Shown here in pieces: positions 23,581 through 34,133 of a stretch of 64,000 nt of DNA. The translations under genes were made by a program, and so were the position numbers. The notes below the pieces were generated by a model, which ran no database searches, was not told the origin of the DNA, and was given only the letters and a program-made list of their open reading frames with translations. Position 1 is the stretch's first letter, and each line of letters begins with the position of its first letter. The stretch is from Gigaspora margarita (Eukaryota > Glomeromycota > Glomeromycetes > Diversisporales > Gigasporaceae): assembly GCA_009809945.1 (NCBI GenBank), contig WTPW01000716.1, forward strand, positions 85,994-149,993, given 5' to 3'.

Positions 23581-23753
23581 GGTTATAATATTCTGTGAAA
23601 TATAGGTCTATATCTTTTCAAATTTATATTACATAATTGTGTAAAAATGACAGTCATGTAAGTATATATAAAAATCACTATTCTAATATCTCTTTATGAT
23701 TAGTGTTATAATCATTATAATAGCTTATTATGGTTAGTATTAAATAATCATTA

Positions 23754-24093
23754 CAGTTAGACCTCCATAAATGCAACCTCTATAAATGCAATACCTCCCT
23801 AAATGCACGTTTTTGTCTTGTCTGTAAAAAATTATTAGTGCTAAATGCACATTCTATATTCTGTAAATGCACGTTCTTTCAAATAATTTTCTATATCATG
23901 CTACCTCCCTAATGCATGTGGCCAATCAAATTTTAGTATTAAAAATAGGTTATACAGTTTTAGTAGAAGTTACACAAACTTGATGATCAAATCTTTAAAG
24001 CTGCAATTTAATTGGCTTTCTCTAAATGCAATACCTCCCTAAATGCACGTTGTAGTCTTGTCTGTACACATTGCATTTATGGATGTTTGACTG
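23754..24093. mobile_element. pogo/Tigger-like MITE, TA target
   Basis: The ends CAGTTAGACCTCCATAAATG and CATTTATGGATGTTTGACTG, flanked by TA, resemble pogo-family termini (CAGTCAAACCTC type). Internal CCTCCCTAAATGCACGTT words repeat several times. It could be mobilised by a Tigger transposase such as the one decayed at 62048-63470. Confidence 0.8.
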
Positions 24094-24417
24094 TATAACA
24101 ACTTTTGATGATTAGTATTAAATAATTATTCTAATAGTTTTTTATGATTAGTATTAAATAATTATTCTAATAGCTCTTTATAGTTAGTGATAAATAATTA
24201 TTCTAAAAACTCTTTATAGTTATATTAAATAATCATCCTACTGGCTCTTTATTATTGCATTATAAAACCATTTTAAAAAGCTCTTTCAGATAAGCACTTA
24301 GTATTTGAATTAGAATAGTTAAGATATAGCTCATGATTCATGAGACATTTGATCAACTTTTATTAATAAAAGATGATATTTATTACTATAATAAGCTTCT
24401 AAATATATATTGTTGCT

Positions 24418-24634
24418 AAAAATAGCTGATGCTGAAATTTTGACCTATGTTGATGCAAATTTTTTAAAAATTTTTGGGTAATTTTGTTTACTTTTTTTTT
24501 AGGATTGGGTTAGTGTTTAAGGTTATAATTAATTATTAAAGAGTATTTGTGAATTTAGCAGAGCATATATTTTCAAATTACGACCCCAAATTTTAGTATC
24601 AGCCATTTTTGCATTAGCTATGATATATATTTTC
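24418..24634. mobile_element. MITE with GCTGATGCTGAAATT-type ends
   Basis: AAAATAGCTGATGCTGAAAT at the left and AAATTTTAGTATCAGCCATT at the right are inverted. The interior has a TTAAAAATTTTTGGG block followed by GGATTGGGTTAGTG, like the element at 48576. TSD not clear. Confidence 0.6.
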
Positions 24635-25086
24635 AAATTCTTCATATCGAGGTTTAATATACTGTATAATACAATTTATAATATCAGAATTAAGAAGTAA
24701 AGTAATTATATCTAATTCATAGATTTTTTTGTCATATATAAAAGTTCTTCAAAAGATTGTATTTATTTATAAAATTTAATATATAAAATATATAATCAAT
24801 TTATTATTTAACTGTAAAATTTTTTTATATTTTATATACTAAAAATTTTTTTATAATAAAAGTTACAACCTGTATAATTTATAAGAATTTAAAAGTCACA
24901 GTTCTAATTTTGTGAATATATAATAGACATAATTTTTTGTTAAATAAATTTACTAAGAAATATGTTTGTTATGCTATATTATATATAATATAAAATTTTT
25001 ACAAAGATTGGACAAGATTTTATTAATAGACTTGGCTACTTAATTATAAGGTATGCATAAAAAATTAATTTTATTTTCATAAACCA

Positions 25087-25560
25087 TATATCTTGGAACT
25101 CTGTAATTTGATTTGGATAATTTTGGTACCATTTGAATTGTTGCACTGAGATGATTTGAATAATGCTAAAATTATTCAAATTGGATTACAGAGTTACATT
25201 ATACACAATCTACAGAAATAGATTTAATTACAGAAAACACCTTATATCTCTGGATCCTGTAATCCAATTTGAATTATTTTAGCACTATTAGATTCAGCTC
25301 AGTGAGAAATTCAAATGATACCAAAATCATCCAAAATGGATCACAGGATTATAAGATACACATCCTATAAAAATATATTTGATCTCAAAGAATGATAAAT
25401 TTATCTTATATATCATGATATTGTGATCTAAATTGGCTAATTTTGGTACCATTGAAATCATCTTAGTGAGATGATTTGAATAATATCAAAATTATTCAAA
25501 TTGGATTATGAAATCATAAGATATCATAAAAATTATAATTCATGGAATTAAGAATAATCC
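25087..25560. repeat. Tandem hairpins around GGATNATTTTGGTACCATT
   Basis: Three consecutive units of about 165 bp, each an inverted repeat: a TTGGATAATTTTGGTACCAT type arm, a CACTGAGATGA centre and a complementary AAAATTATTCAAATTGGAT arm, ending at a GGATTACAGAGTTA or GGATCACAGGATTA block. The same arms occur in 14930-15452. Confidence 0.75.
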
Positions 25561-25784
25561 CTAGAATTAGGTATGATTACCTTACATATATATAATAAGG
25601 ATTAGTTAATAACAGAGATTGCTATTTTTATAACTTTATAAAATTTTAAATCAAGTCTATGCTGTATGTATACATACATTAACAGTTAAAATGTATATGT
25701 ACTTAAACTAACAAATTAACAATTAAAATTTTATTTATAGTATATTGTAAATTATTTTGATAATAGTAAAAGTACAGTATTTAA

Positions 25785-26000
25785 ATTCAAACCTAATACA
25801 TAAGGCTCTAGCCCTATGAAAAGCTGCCTGTTTACAACTAGTTATTTAATTGCCCATGTCAGGTTCAATTTGTAAAGATATGTTAAATCTAAAAGTGATA
25901 CTACACCTGCTTAACAGATTACTACAAAGTCTTAATGCTTTTGTAAAAATACATTATTTGGTTTAATTTCTAATGCTTTGCTAAATCTGTAAGTTATTAT
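25785..26000 (-). repeat. Possible second tRNA-related SINE family, copy 1
   Basis: On the minus strand a segment ending GGCTAGAGCC...GGTTTGAATTT has B-box-like character. The plus-strand words CCTAATA, ATAAGGCTCTAGC, CTATGAAA and a later GCTAAATCTG reappear in the same order at 39780-39990, so this is a real dispersed repeat; the tRNA origin is tentative. Confidence 0.4.
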
Positions 26001-26044
26001 TACTATAATTTTAAAGATAAAATATTTTTTGTAATATCAGCTAT

Positions 26045-26175
26045 ACAACTTACAACTAAACAATTAANCAACTAAACAATTAAACAACTAAAAACTAAAC
26101 AGCTAAACAACTAAACAACTAAAAACTAAACAGCTAAACAACTAAACAATTAAACAACTAAACAACTAACAACTT
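26045..26175 (+). repeat. AACTAAACAACTAAAC tandem words
   Basis: About 14 copies of AACTAAAC/CAACTAA, containing one N, forming the right subterminal zone of hAT-like element B. Confidence 0.9.
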
Positions 26176-26433
26176 TATTTAGTCACATGATATCTGTAAT
26201 CAATTAGTTGCAACTATAGTTGGCAACTAATCGATTGGAAAAATTTTATTAACTCAGAACACTAGCCCATGCCCATTATTTCAAGAATTTACAGTAATAA
26301 ATTATAATAAAAAAATTATTTACAACCAAAAAAAAATCAAATCTACTAGAAATTATCTTAAATTGATTTTAATATAGACCAAATTTTATATAAAATCTTG
26401 CCACAAATATATACCAACATGATATATAAAATA

Positions 26434-26619
26434 CTGTTGGCCCTTCCCAAACTGATCCTGTCAAAATTGATAACCTGTCAAATCTGATAAAAACTTAATC
26501 TACCAAGTTGGTACCTGATATATAAATCTAATAGTTTATAATGTTTTCAAATCTGATAACCTTCCAAAACTAATACAAAACCTGTTCACCATGCATACTG
26601 GTTTGGGGAGGGCTGACAG
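26434..26619 (+). mobile_element. TA-186 MITE
   Basis: 186 bp with ends CTGTTGGCCCTTCCC and GGGGAGGGCTGACAG, TA on both sides. Slightly diverged. Confidence 0.92.
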
Positions 26620-26785
26620 TATTATAAATACAACCTGAATACAATAAAAAATTTGAAGTATGCTTATCATGATAGAAATTTGTTTTTATTAGATAATTAT
26701 TAGTAATTCTGATTGGTCACAATTAAAGACTAATTTGTATATAAATGCCTGATATTATCACTATTGTTATACTCACAACATCATA

Positions 26786-27127
26786 TAGGGTGATTTCAAT
26801 AGAAACAGCCCATTTTTACATGTATTTTATTTTGAGATAATTGAGTTTAACCATTTGCCTTGATTTTTGGACTAATCCGGAGTTAATCAAATTTCACGAT
26901 TTTGATTAGTTAAAGGTAACATGTGACTATCAGGTAATCTCATAATGTGTTGGCCCTATGCATTATTGTGTAATTTTTCTTGTACATTATCTTTGATTTT
27001 TTATTATGCAAATCGACTTTCATTTATAATTGAAAAATGTCAATTATGTCAAAATTTATATCAATCTAACAAAAACTCATTTTTTAAAAAATTGTAAAAA
27101 TGGGCTGTTTCTATTGAAATCACCCCA
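26786..27127. mobile_element. MITE with AGGGTGATTTC ends, TA target
   Basis: TAGGGTGATTTCAATAGAAA at the left and TTTCTATTGAAATCACCCCA at the right; the inverted arms run about 33 bp through CAGCCCATTTTTACA. TA on both sides. Terminal TRGGGTGA is shared with 57767-58016. Confidence 0.85.
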
Positions 27128-27895
27128 TATTGTATTTAATAATCTTTGCATCTTTTATAATAATACCTTGCTCACATGAAGTTCAATACTTTGATGCCAA
27201 AAAGCATGACATTTTTTCTTGGTTATTTCATCTAAATGATAAAAACTTAATATAATGGCTTTATATTAAATACAACTATTGTCAAAATTGTCTTTAATTA
27301 AAGTTGGTGAAAACATTCAATCCTATTTGATCCCAAATGCTTATATAAAAAAAACATTTTCAATTTATAATTTCACAAAATTTTAGATAGACTTAATTGT
27401 GAAAAAAATTTTTTGCTATTTGCAGGTTCATTTCTCTATTGTAAATAATATAAATAATCTGTGTAATATTGGTTTTCAATAGAAATAAACAACCAATTAA
27501 AATGAATTTCTGTCTTGCAGCTGTGCTCAAATAGATCTGATAAACCATGACACAATTCATATAGTGCATCTCAGATACTGTATAAATTAAAAAAATCTTT
27601 TCTGTTTTAGTCTAAAAGGAAATTTGGCAGATCACACAATCAATAAATAAGATGCCCAATGTCCAATCATAAAATTTATTGAATGATCTTGACAAAAAAA
27701 GATTGAAGGGTGGTAAATCTGATTGGCTCGCCATCCTGCACCATAAAAAACCTCATTATAATAACCAATTTTGACTAAATATGATTATAAAATCTGATTG
27801 GCCAATGTTCATTTTCATGTTTATTTAAAATTTCCTATTAAAAATTCTTAAGGGTTTGATAGCTAATAACTTTTGATGCAGTTGCCCAATTTGGA

Positions 27896-28173
27896 GGACG
27901 TCTAAAGTGAGGGCAATTCATATTTCTTAATAATTTTCTCGATTAACTTTAGAGTTAGGGTCATCTTATATTAGGGTTAGGTTGGTTTTAGATAGTTATA
28001 TATAAGCAAAATTGCCTTCCCAGTATTTTTACTTAACCTATCTGAGGTAGGTTAGACTACCTTTTTTTGTATTTTTTAGGTTTTTTGTTTTTTGCTTTGC
28101 CAGCGATCTTCAAAATTCTGTAATTTGATTGGTTGTGATCACGTGAATTTGCCCTCACTTTAGACGACCCCCC
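27896..28173. mobile_element. MULE-like MITE, 9-bp TSD
   Basis: GGACGTCTAAAGTGAGGGCA is mirrored by TGCCCTCACTTTAGACGACC near the right end, followed by extra Cs. Flanks are CAATTTGGA (27887-27895) and CGATTTGGA (28174-28182), a 9-bp duplication with one mismatch. The interior includes TTAGGGTTAGG. Confidence 0.75.
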
Positions 28174-28546
28174 CGATTTGGATTAAACAACCACCAAAAT
28201 GTTCGTCTCGATGAGACGATTCTAATGAGCCCAAGATTGTTAAAATCTAATCTCAAATTACTGAGATTATTAAGGATTTGTGTCACTTCACATGTATAAG
28301 AATTAATTAAATTTAAACATCTGAGTAAAAAACCCTTAATGATATTAGCATTTTGTAATTAGATTTGAACGATTTTAGACTCTTAGTATTGTCTTATTGA
28401 GTCAAACACTCCGGTAGTCATTTTATCCAAATTGGACCAATGGATAATAAGTTATTCACTTGTAAATTTTTATAGTATTTCAAATATGTGCAAATATATT
28501 ATTTATTGGCCTTTGGTCATATGACCACAATAAGGTATTTTATTTA

Positions 28547-28615
28547 TAGTCACACCTCTATACAATCACCAAAATAGGGCGCGACGGACTTGGTGATTAT
28601 AGAGAGGTCAGACTG
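28547..28615. mobile_element. Minimal pogo-like MITE (69 bp)
   Basis: TAGTCACACCTCTATACAAT and its near mirror ATTATAGAGAGGTCAGACTG, with TA on both sides, enclose only a GC-rich AGGGCGCGACGGAC. Almost nothing but two terminal repeats. Confidence 0.75.
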
Positions 28616-28728
28616 TACTTATTTACTATTATGTACAAATTCAGTCCATCCAGCCCGTGAGTATAGAGAATATTTAGTAATTTTATTACATAAAAACACC
28701 AAAACAAATTTCAAAACAAGAACGTTAA

Positions 28729-29440
28729 AAGGGTGTGGCGCCTTAGAGAAGTGGTCAAGGTGTCACCCCCCACGCGGCAGATTGACAGTTCGAATCCCAC
28801 TGGCGACGTTTTGGAGTTAAAATCTGTGTTTGGTAATTGTGGCTTATGATCGGTTGGGTGCAAAAAACCTTTAACCTTGGTTCCACCATCTCGAATGGGA
28901 GCTCGCGAGCGCAATGATGTACTACATCACAAATCCAGGGAACCGGAAAAAACCCACAAGAACCCGTTTGGCAAGTCCCAAGTTAGGAGGTAGTGAAAAT
29001 CGGTCCTTACGGTATTGCCAAAGAAGGTGGTACTACGATCGGAACGAACCTAATGAGGGCAGGTAGCTTCGGTTACCAAATCTGGGCAATGCTACATGTA
29101 TGGGACACGGAAGTTGCCTCGGTAGGCAGTTTGTGCGAGGGTAAAGTAGCCCTAAGGTTGTTGATAAGTAAAAGGGTTGTGGCCCTACAATATCTGCTTA
29201 AATAAGTGGTGCGTCGGGTAGTAATAGNAGGATCATGAACCAGAGGGTTTAAATAGACAATTCCCGTAGTTGGGTTGTAGGTATGGCAGCTAGTGTAGAA
29301 CCTCTAGGCGGACTACTTAAATTAGGCACCAAAAGTGCACGTGTGGCTAGTTGTATCCTCATTCATGTAACAAATACTACGTCACTATAACTCATAATAA
29401 ATCGCGGCCATAGCACACGGCCTTTAAACCTAAAAAAAAA
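28729..29440 (+). mobile_element. tRNA-derived SINE, young copy
   Basis: About 712 bp ending in a poly-A tail (29432-29440). The head has an A-box-like GAAGTGGTCAAGGTG and a near-consensus B box CAGTTCGAATCCC, as in tRNA genes. The flanks AACAAGAACGTTAA (28715-28728) and AACAAGAACATTAA (29441-29454) form a 14-bp TSD with one mismatch. It is clearly GC-richer than its surroundings. Open frames inside (70-76 aa) are incidental. SINEs are moved by a LINE partner, which is not in this window. Confidence 0.92.
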
Positions 29441-29521
29441 AACAAGAACATTAATACTTATTTATCATTATGTACAAATCATTTTATTCACATTAATCAT
29501 TTATTCAGCTTGTGAGTATAA

Positions 29522-29713
29522 GGTTGTTTGATATTATAATTTCGTTTAACATTCCCTTACGAAGATTAAGTGTGGTGGGGAGAGAGGTGTTAAATAAACA
29601 AACATGTTAAAATTGCAAAATTAATCGTATTATTATTGGTTGACTTATAAACACATGACTTATTGAGGGAGCTCGGGGGAGAACGTTAAACGAAATTGTA
29701 ATTTCGAACAGCC
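29522..29713. mobile_element. PIF/Harbinger-like MITE, TSD TAA
   Basis: Ends GGTTGTTTGATATTATAATT and AATTGTAATTTCGAACAGCC are inverted; TAA flanks both (29519-29521, 29714-29716). Inserted in the satellite unit at GTATAAAGAAC. Confidence 0.8.
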
Positions 29714-30009
29714 TAAAGAACATTTAATAATTTTACTACATAAACAGAAAAAGAACATAAATGCTTATTTGCAGTTACGTACAAATCATTTCATTCGCAT
29801 TCATTTCCCTCACTCAGCAAGTGAATATAAAGAACATTTAATAATTTTTTACTACATAAAACTGCAAAAAAGTTCACAAAACAAGAACATAAATATTTAT
29901 TTACAGTTACGTACAAATTATTTCATTCGCATTAATTTAGTTGGTAAATTCAAATATTATTTGCATTCGATCTAAAATTTAAAACAATAAATGCAAATAA
30001 AGCATATTA

Positions 30010-30383
30010 CTGTCGGCCCTCCCCAAACCGATCCTGTCAAAATTGATAACCTGTCAAATCTGATAAAAACTTAATCTACCAAGTTGGTACCCGATATATA
30101 AATCTAATACTATCGGCCCTCCCCAAACCGGTATGCATGGTGGACAGGTTTTGTATCAGTTTCGGAAGGTTATCANATTTGAAAACATTATAAACTATTA
30201 GATTTATATATNNGGTACCAACTTGGTANATTAAGTTTTTATCAGATTTGACAGGTTATCGATTTTGACAGGATCGGTTTGGAGAGGGCCGACAGTAGTT
30301 TATAATGTTTTCAAATCTGATAACCTTTCGAAACTGATACAAAACCTGTTCACCATGCATACCGGTTTGGGGAGGGCCAACAG
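30010..30383 (+). mobile_element. TA-186 MITE, outer copy split by a nested copy
   Basis: The left half runs 30010-30109 and the right half 30298-30383. Together, minus one TA, they rebuild a normal element. It lies next to a kinase gene fragment starting at about 30386. Confidence 0.95.
30110..30295 (-). mobile_element. TA-186 MITE nested inside its own family
   Basis: A complete reverse-oriented copy inserted at the central TA of the outer copy; TA at 30108-30109 and 30296-30297. This shows directly that the family duplicates TA on insertion. Confidence 0.95.
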
Positions 30384-30623
30384 TATATAGGCAACCTGAA
30401 TATGGAATATGTGCACATTGTAATGAAGATAACACGAAACCAGCATGGTGCCTATCATACGACCCTGATATAGCAACAAGATAACAAGTGGAATATGGAT
30501 ATTGACTATTCATGAAAGCGTTCCAATTGAGAACCCGGAAATATGAAAATTTGATTTATGGATTCCATTTGATAGATTATCAGATGTTAAAGAAACCGGT
30601 AAAGGAGGATTTGGTTCTGTATG
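30384..30623 (+). pseudogene. Protein kinase N-terminal fragment between MITEs
   Basis: Across two plus frames the segment reads as the start of a fungal tyrosine-kinase-like protein: YGICAHCNEDNTKPAWC (a CxxC...C zinc-ribbon-like motif with one Cys replaced), then NPEI, FDLWIPFDRLSDVKETG and the glycine-rich loop GKGGFGSV just before the MITE at 30624. It has an in-frame TAA after DIATR, a TGA after NPEI and frame changes. The kinase does not resume after the MITE cluster. Family members phosphorylate Ser/Thr/Tyr; this piece cannot. Identity as kinase is firm; which paralogue is unknown. Confidence 0.8.
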
Positions 30624-30996
30624 CTGTCAGCCCTCCCCAAGCCGGTATGCATAGTGGACAGGTTTTGTATCAGTTTCGGAAGGTTATCAGATTTGAAAAC
30701 ATTATAAACTACTGTCGGCCCTCAACAAACCGATCCTGTCAAAATTGATAACCTGTCAAATCTAATAAAAACTTAATCTACCAAGTTGGTACCCGATATA
30801 TAAATCTAATACTGTCGGCCTTCCTCAAACCGATCCTGTCAAAATCGATAACATGTCAAATCTGATAAAAACTTAATCTACCAAGTTGGTACCCGATATA
30901 TAAATCTAATAGTTTATAATATTTTCAAATCTGATAACCTTCCAAAACTGATACAAAACCTGTCCACTATGCATACCAGTTTGGGAGGGCCGACAG
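30624..30996 (+). mobile_element. TA-186 chain: two half copies plus one full copy
   Basis: A reverse half copy (30624-30711) breaks off at the central TA, a forward half copy (30712-30811) follows and breaks off at the same TA, then comes a full forward copy (30812-30996). The matching second halves are absent. This suits successive insertions at the central TA with later loss of the outer halves. Confidence 0.85.
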
Positions 30997-31192
30997 TATT
31001 ACAATTGTTTTGCTTTATTTAATTTTTATTTTTGGCTTTTTTGTCTATTTATTCTAAACTAGTATTGTAGCTCTTAAATTACAAACATTATTGTTTATAA
31101 AATAAAAAAGATACATTTTTTATAATTATTATTAGAACTGGATTTTATGCAGTATAGATGGTCATATATAATTATTATAAGATTATAATATA

Positions 31193-31378
31193 CTGTCGGC
31201 CCTCCCCAAACCGATCCTGTCAAAATCGATAACCTGTCAAATCTGATAAAAACTTAATCTACCAAGTTGGTACCCGATATATAAATCTAATAGTTTATAA
31301 TGTTTTCAAATCTGATAACCTTCCGAAACTGATACAAAACCTGTCCACCATGCATACCAGTTTGGGGAGGGCCGACAG
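31193..31378 (+). mobile_element. TA-186 MITE, reference copy
   Basis: 186 bp with terminal inverted repeats CTGTCGGCCCTCCCCAAAC / GTTTGGGGAGGGCCGACAG. TA flanks both sides. Landmarks: CCAAGTTGGTACC, a central AATCTAATAGTTTATAATG and CATGCATACC. No open frame; a Tc1/mariner/pogo-type transposase supplied elsewhere is likely. About a dozen whole or partial copies lie between 6.2 and 31.7 kb. Confidence 0.95.
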
Positions 31379-31483
31379 TATAAAAACCATCTATTTTAGA
31401 CTAATTTAAACACGGGCCCTAAATCTAACCTTAAAATTAAATCTAAATATTATTTAAATTAGTTTAATTATCTAATTGTAATA

Positions 31484-31669
31484 CTGTCAGCCCTCCCCAA
31501 ACTGGTATGCATAGTGGACAGGTTTTGTATCAGTTTCGGAAGGTTATCAGATTTGAAAACATTATAAACTATTAGATTTATATATCGGGTACCAACTTGG
31601 TAGATTAAGTTTTTATCAGATTTGACAGGTTATCGATTTTGACAGGATCGGTTTGGGGAGGGCCGACAG
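31484..31669 (-). mobile_element. TA-186 MITE, reverse copy
   Basis: Full 186 bp, TA on the left; on the right its last eight bases were duplicated by the hAT-like insertion at 31670. Confidence 0.95.
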
Positions 31670-32248
31670 TAAAGATGCTTGACGAAACTATTTTTGAATT
31701 GATGAAAGGTTTCGTCAAATCACGATCCTGACAAAACTGTTGATGATTGATGAAACTGCTGACGATTGACGAAACTGTTGACGATTGACAAAACCATTAA
31801 CGAAACTACTATTTGTTATAAAAAATAAAAATTTACACCGTAAAAGATAGTATATAGCTTTATTTATTATCTTTTAAACTTTTATGACATATTTCTTAAG
31901 TGCTAAAGGCAATGCAATTTTTTTTTTGTATCGGTAGTTTTTACGTAAGACACATCGGATATCTTCGGGTGATCGACACCTGCATCGGGTAATATCGGAT
32001 GTGTTCGTAGAAATGCGTAGATATGATAACGAAAACAAAAAATATTAACCACGTATAGATCAATTTGTTTCCATTATAAAAGAAAAGAATAATTTCTTAT
32101 GCTTTATTAATCATCACAGGTTTCGTCATGGGTTTCGTCATTCGTCATAGGTTTCGTCATTCGTCAAATCGTCATTCAGAAATTGCTTTGACGAATGGTT
32201 TCGTCATTCGTCAATGACGAAACTGTCGTCATTCGTCAGGCATCTTTA
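31670..32248. mobile_element. hAT-like element inserted at the end of a MITE
   Basis: Ends TAAAGATGCTTGACGAA and TTCGTCAGGCATCTTTA are inverted; TAAAG fits YARNG. The flanks GCCGACAG (31662-31669) and GCTGACAG (32249-32256) are an 8-bp TSD with one mismatch, cut from the tip of the TA-186 copy. Both subterminal zones are packed with TGACGAA(T)/(A)TTCGTCA words, about ten or more on each side. The middle (about 31800-32100) shows no transposase. Confidence 0.88.
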
Positions 32249-32276
32249 GCTGACAGTATATTATAATTAGAAATTT

Positions 32277-32527
32277 TCTTCATTTCACCGGGTGTATATA
32301 CACACATACTAATTTATTGATTTACGAATTTGTTTAACATATAAATTATAAACGAAAAAAATTAGTATAGCTTAAGGTTAGGCTGAGGGTAGCTTTAGGG
32401 GTAGTGGAGGTTATAGTTTATACTAAAATTTTGCAAGGAATATTTTTTGTTAGAGTCCCAAAGTTATTATATAATCAGGATTTTAAGATATCAATATATG
32501 TGTGTGTACATACATGTGGTGTACAAA
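32277..32527. mobile_element. MULE-like MITE with TTAGG/TTTTGCAAGG core
   Basis: CACCGGGTGTATATACACAC at the left mirrors GTGTGTACATACATGTGGTG at the right. The flanks TAGAAATTT and TAGAAATCG (7 of 9 matching) suggest an eroded 9-bp TSD. The interior carries GGTTAGGCTGAGGG then AAAATTTTGCAAGGAATA and TTTTTTGTTAG, the core shared by several MITEs. Confidence 0.65.
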
Positions 32528-32568
32528 TAGAAATCGTCATATAATTATATTTGACCATCTATACTGCA

Positions 32569-34133
32569 GTTCAATCTTTTAAATTATATGATATCCTTAA
32601 TTATATTATATGATATTTAATTTTTGTCATGATCAAAATTACTTTTAAGCAATGTTTCACTTTTGACTTAAATAATAAAAAAATGCGTTTCTTTTATTTG
32701 AATTATTAAAAAATACATGTTTATTTTATTCAAATAATTAAAATAAAAGTTCTTTTATAGTTAAAAGAAATTATAAATATTTTAAAAAATCTTCCAGCGA
32801 ATGACAATTTTAAAAGATAAAGACTTTCAGTATCTGATAGTTTAAATATGACAATTATGACAAGGTTATTTACATCAATTTTTATGAAAATTAAGCGATA
32901 TTTATATAAACCGATGAAAATAGCTTTGACAAAAAAGCACGATTGTTGTATAGTACCTGTGGAATAAATTCATTGACTTTATATTAATATATATAAGGAA
33001 AATAATGATAATCCAACTTTCGAATTTATGAAATAAGTAAATTTTTTCGTAATAATTATGGATTTATTAAAATACAATATATTAGATCACAAGTCTTTCA
33101 ATCAAATATTGGAAACTTAGGTTATGATAAATGTTCAAAGATCTAAAAATCCTCAAACTTTCTTGTAACTCATAATTTAAATATGATTACCCATAGTTTC
33201 AAAAATTTTTAATATTTATAAGTTCGAATGCTTCATTTAAATTTAGGAATATAACTTCTAATAAACTTTCAAAAGAGTTTACACAGGGTACTGTTATATA
33301 CACAGCAGTGAAGATGCAATATAAAAATGTAAAGTTATATTACCGGACGAGCTTTCAAAAAAGTTCTTCCAATTTGTCCTATTTTTAACAAAATTTTAAT
33401 AAATTATTCTCCATTCTAATAAAAATTTAGCATAGATTGTGAAATAATCAATTTTCTGAAAGTATTGATATAACTATAAACAAATTAATTTTTTCAATGA
33501 GTTGATTTCTCTTCAAAATATGCAAACGATGTGGAGATATAAATTGGTATTATTATAATATGTCAAGAAAATATTTATGTATAATATATACGAATTTGTG
33601 CTAGTGCCATTTTTAAAAATAGTTAGTTCTAAATTGACTTATGTTATTTAATGATCTTTACCGATTGAAAAATAACTCAAATTTTAATACAGAATTAATA
33701 TATTTTATTGATAAGTAAAATGTATAAAAGTGTATTATGCAATAAATGTATTACGTATTTTACTCATAATGGATACTTGTTTATTCAATACTTTTAATTT
33801 TAAACTTAATGTGCGCTAGAATTCATTTTAAGTTAGTTCGAAGTCCTTTAACGATTTAAAATCAACTTGGGTTTATTTTAAATCTAGCAAAATTCCATTC
33901 CGATGTACATCATATAATTTAATCAAAAATTTTTTTTGATTTTATTTATTTATTATATCTTTTGCTTTGGGTTATATACAGTGTTAAGATTTAACTCGAA
34001 TTTTATTTTTGATCTCATATTTATTTGCATTTACATTACGTGTATTCTTCGTTGAAATTTTTATTAACAATTTGAAGTTCTATATTTAATTGATACTAAA
34101 CTAATTATTATCTAATTATTATATTATACAAAT
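32569..34133. other. Noncoding sequence 3' of the F-box/LRR gene
   Basis: No gene or clear repeat. AT-rich but less homopolymeric than the repeat blocks, as expected for ordinary intergenic DNA. Confidence 0.5.

Larger units (their letters stand above)
21902..26264. mobile_element. hAT-like element B, TSD GCCCATGC
   Basis: It starts TAGTGTTCCAAATCG and ends CTCAGAACACTA. Exact 8-bp GCCCATGC flanks it at 21894-21901 and 26265-26272, so it inserted just beside element A; the two TSDs overlap by three bases. The left subterminal zone is made of AACTAGTTATC words, the right zone of AACTAAACAACTAA words. The 4.36 kb in between hold only other nested elements and AT-rich DNA; I find no transposase. 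Confidence 0.85.
28616..29960 (+). repeat. About 120-130-bp satellite, interrupted twice
   Basis: Four units start near 28620, 29456, 29763 and 29892. Each has TTATTTAC, TTATGTACAAAT, CATTTCATTCGCATT, a CAGC-GTGA-TATAAAGAACA block and ACAAAACAAGAACA. A SINE (28729-29440) and a PIF-like MITE (29522-29713) are inserted in units 1 and 2. Confidence 0.8.
31148..32568. mobile_element. Outer TIR pair enclosing a nest
   Basis: TGCAGTATAGATGGTCATAT (31148) is mirrored by TATTTGACCATCTATACTGCA at the right (ending 32568). Within it lie two TA-186 MITEs, a hAT-like element and a 9-bp-TSD-like MITE, so most of the original interior has been replaced. No clear TSD. Confidence 0.65.

Noticed and set aside
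28590-29205. Three open frames of 67-76 residues
   Set aside because: They lie in the SINE and satellite, and no protein motif is present.
30256-30748. Open frames containing VGPPQTGMHG-type sequence
   Set aside because: The repeated peptide is the TA-186 MITE terminus read in frame, not a protein family.
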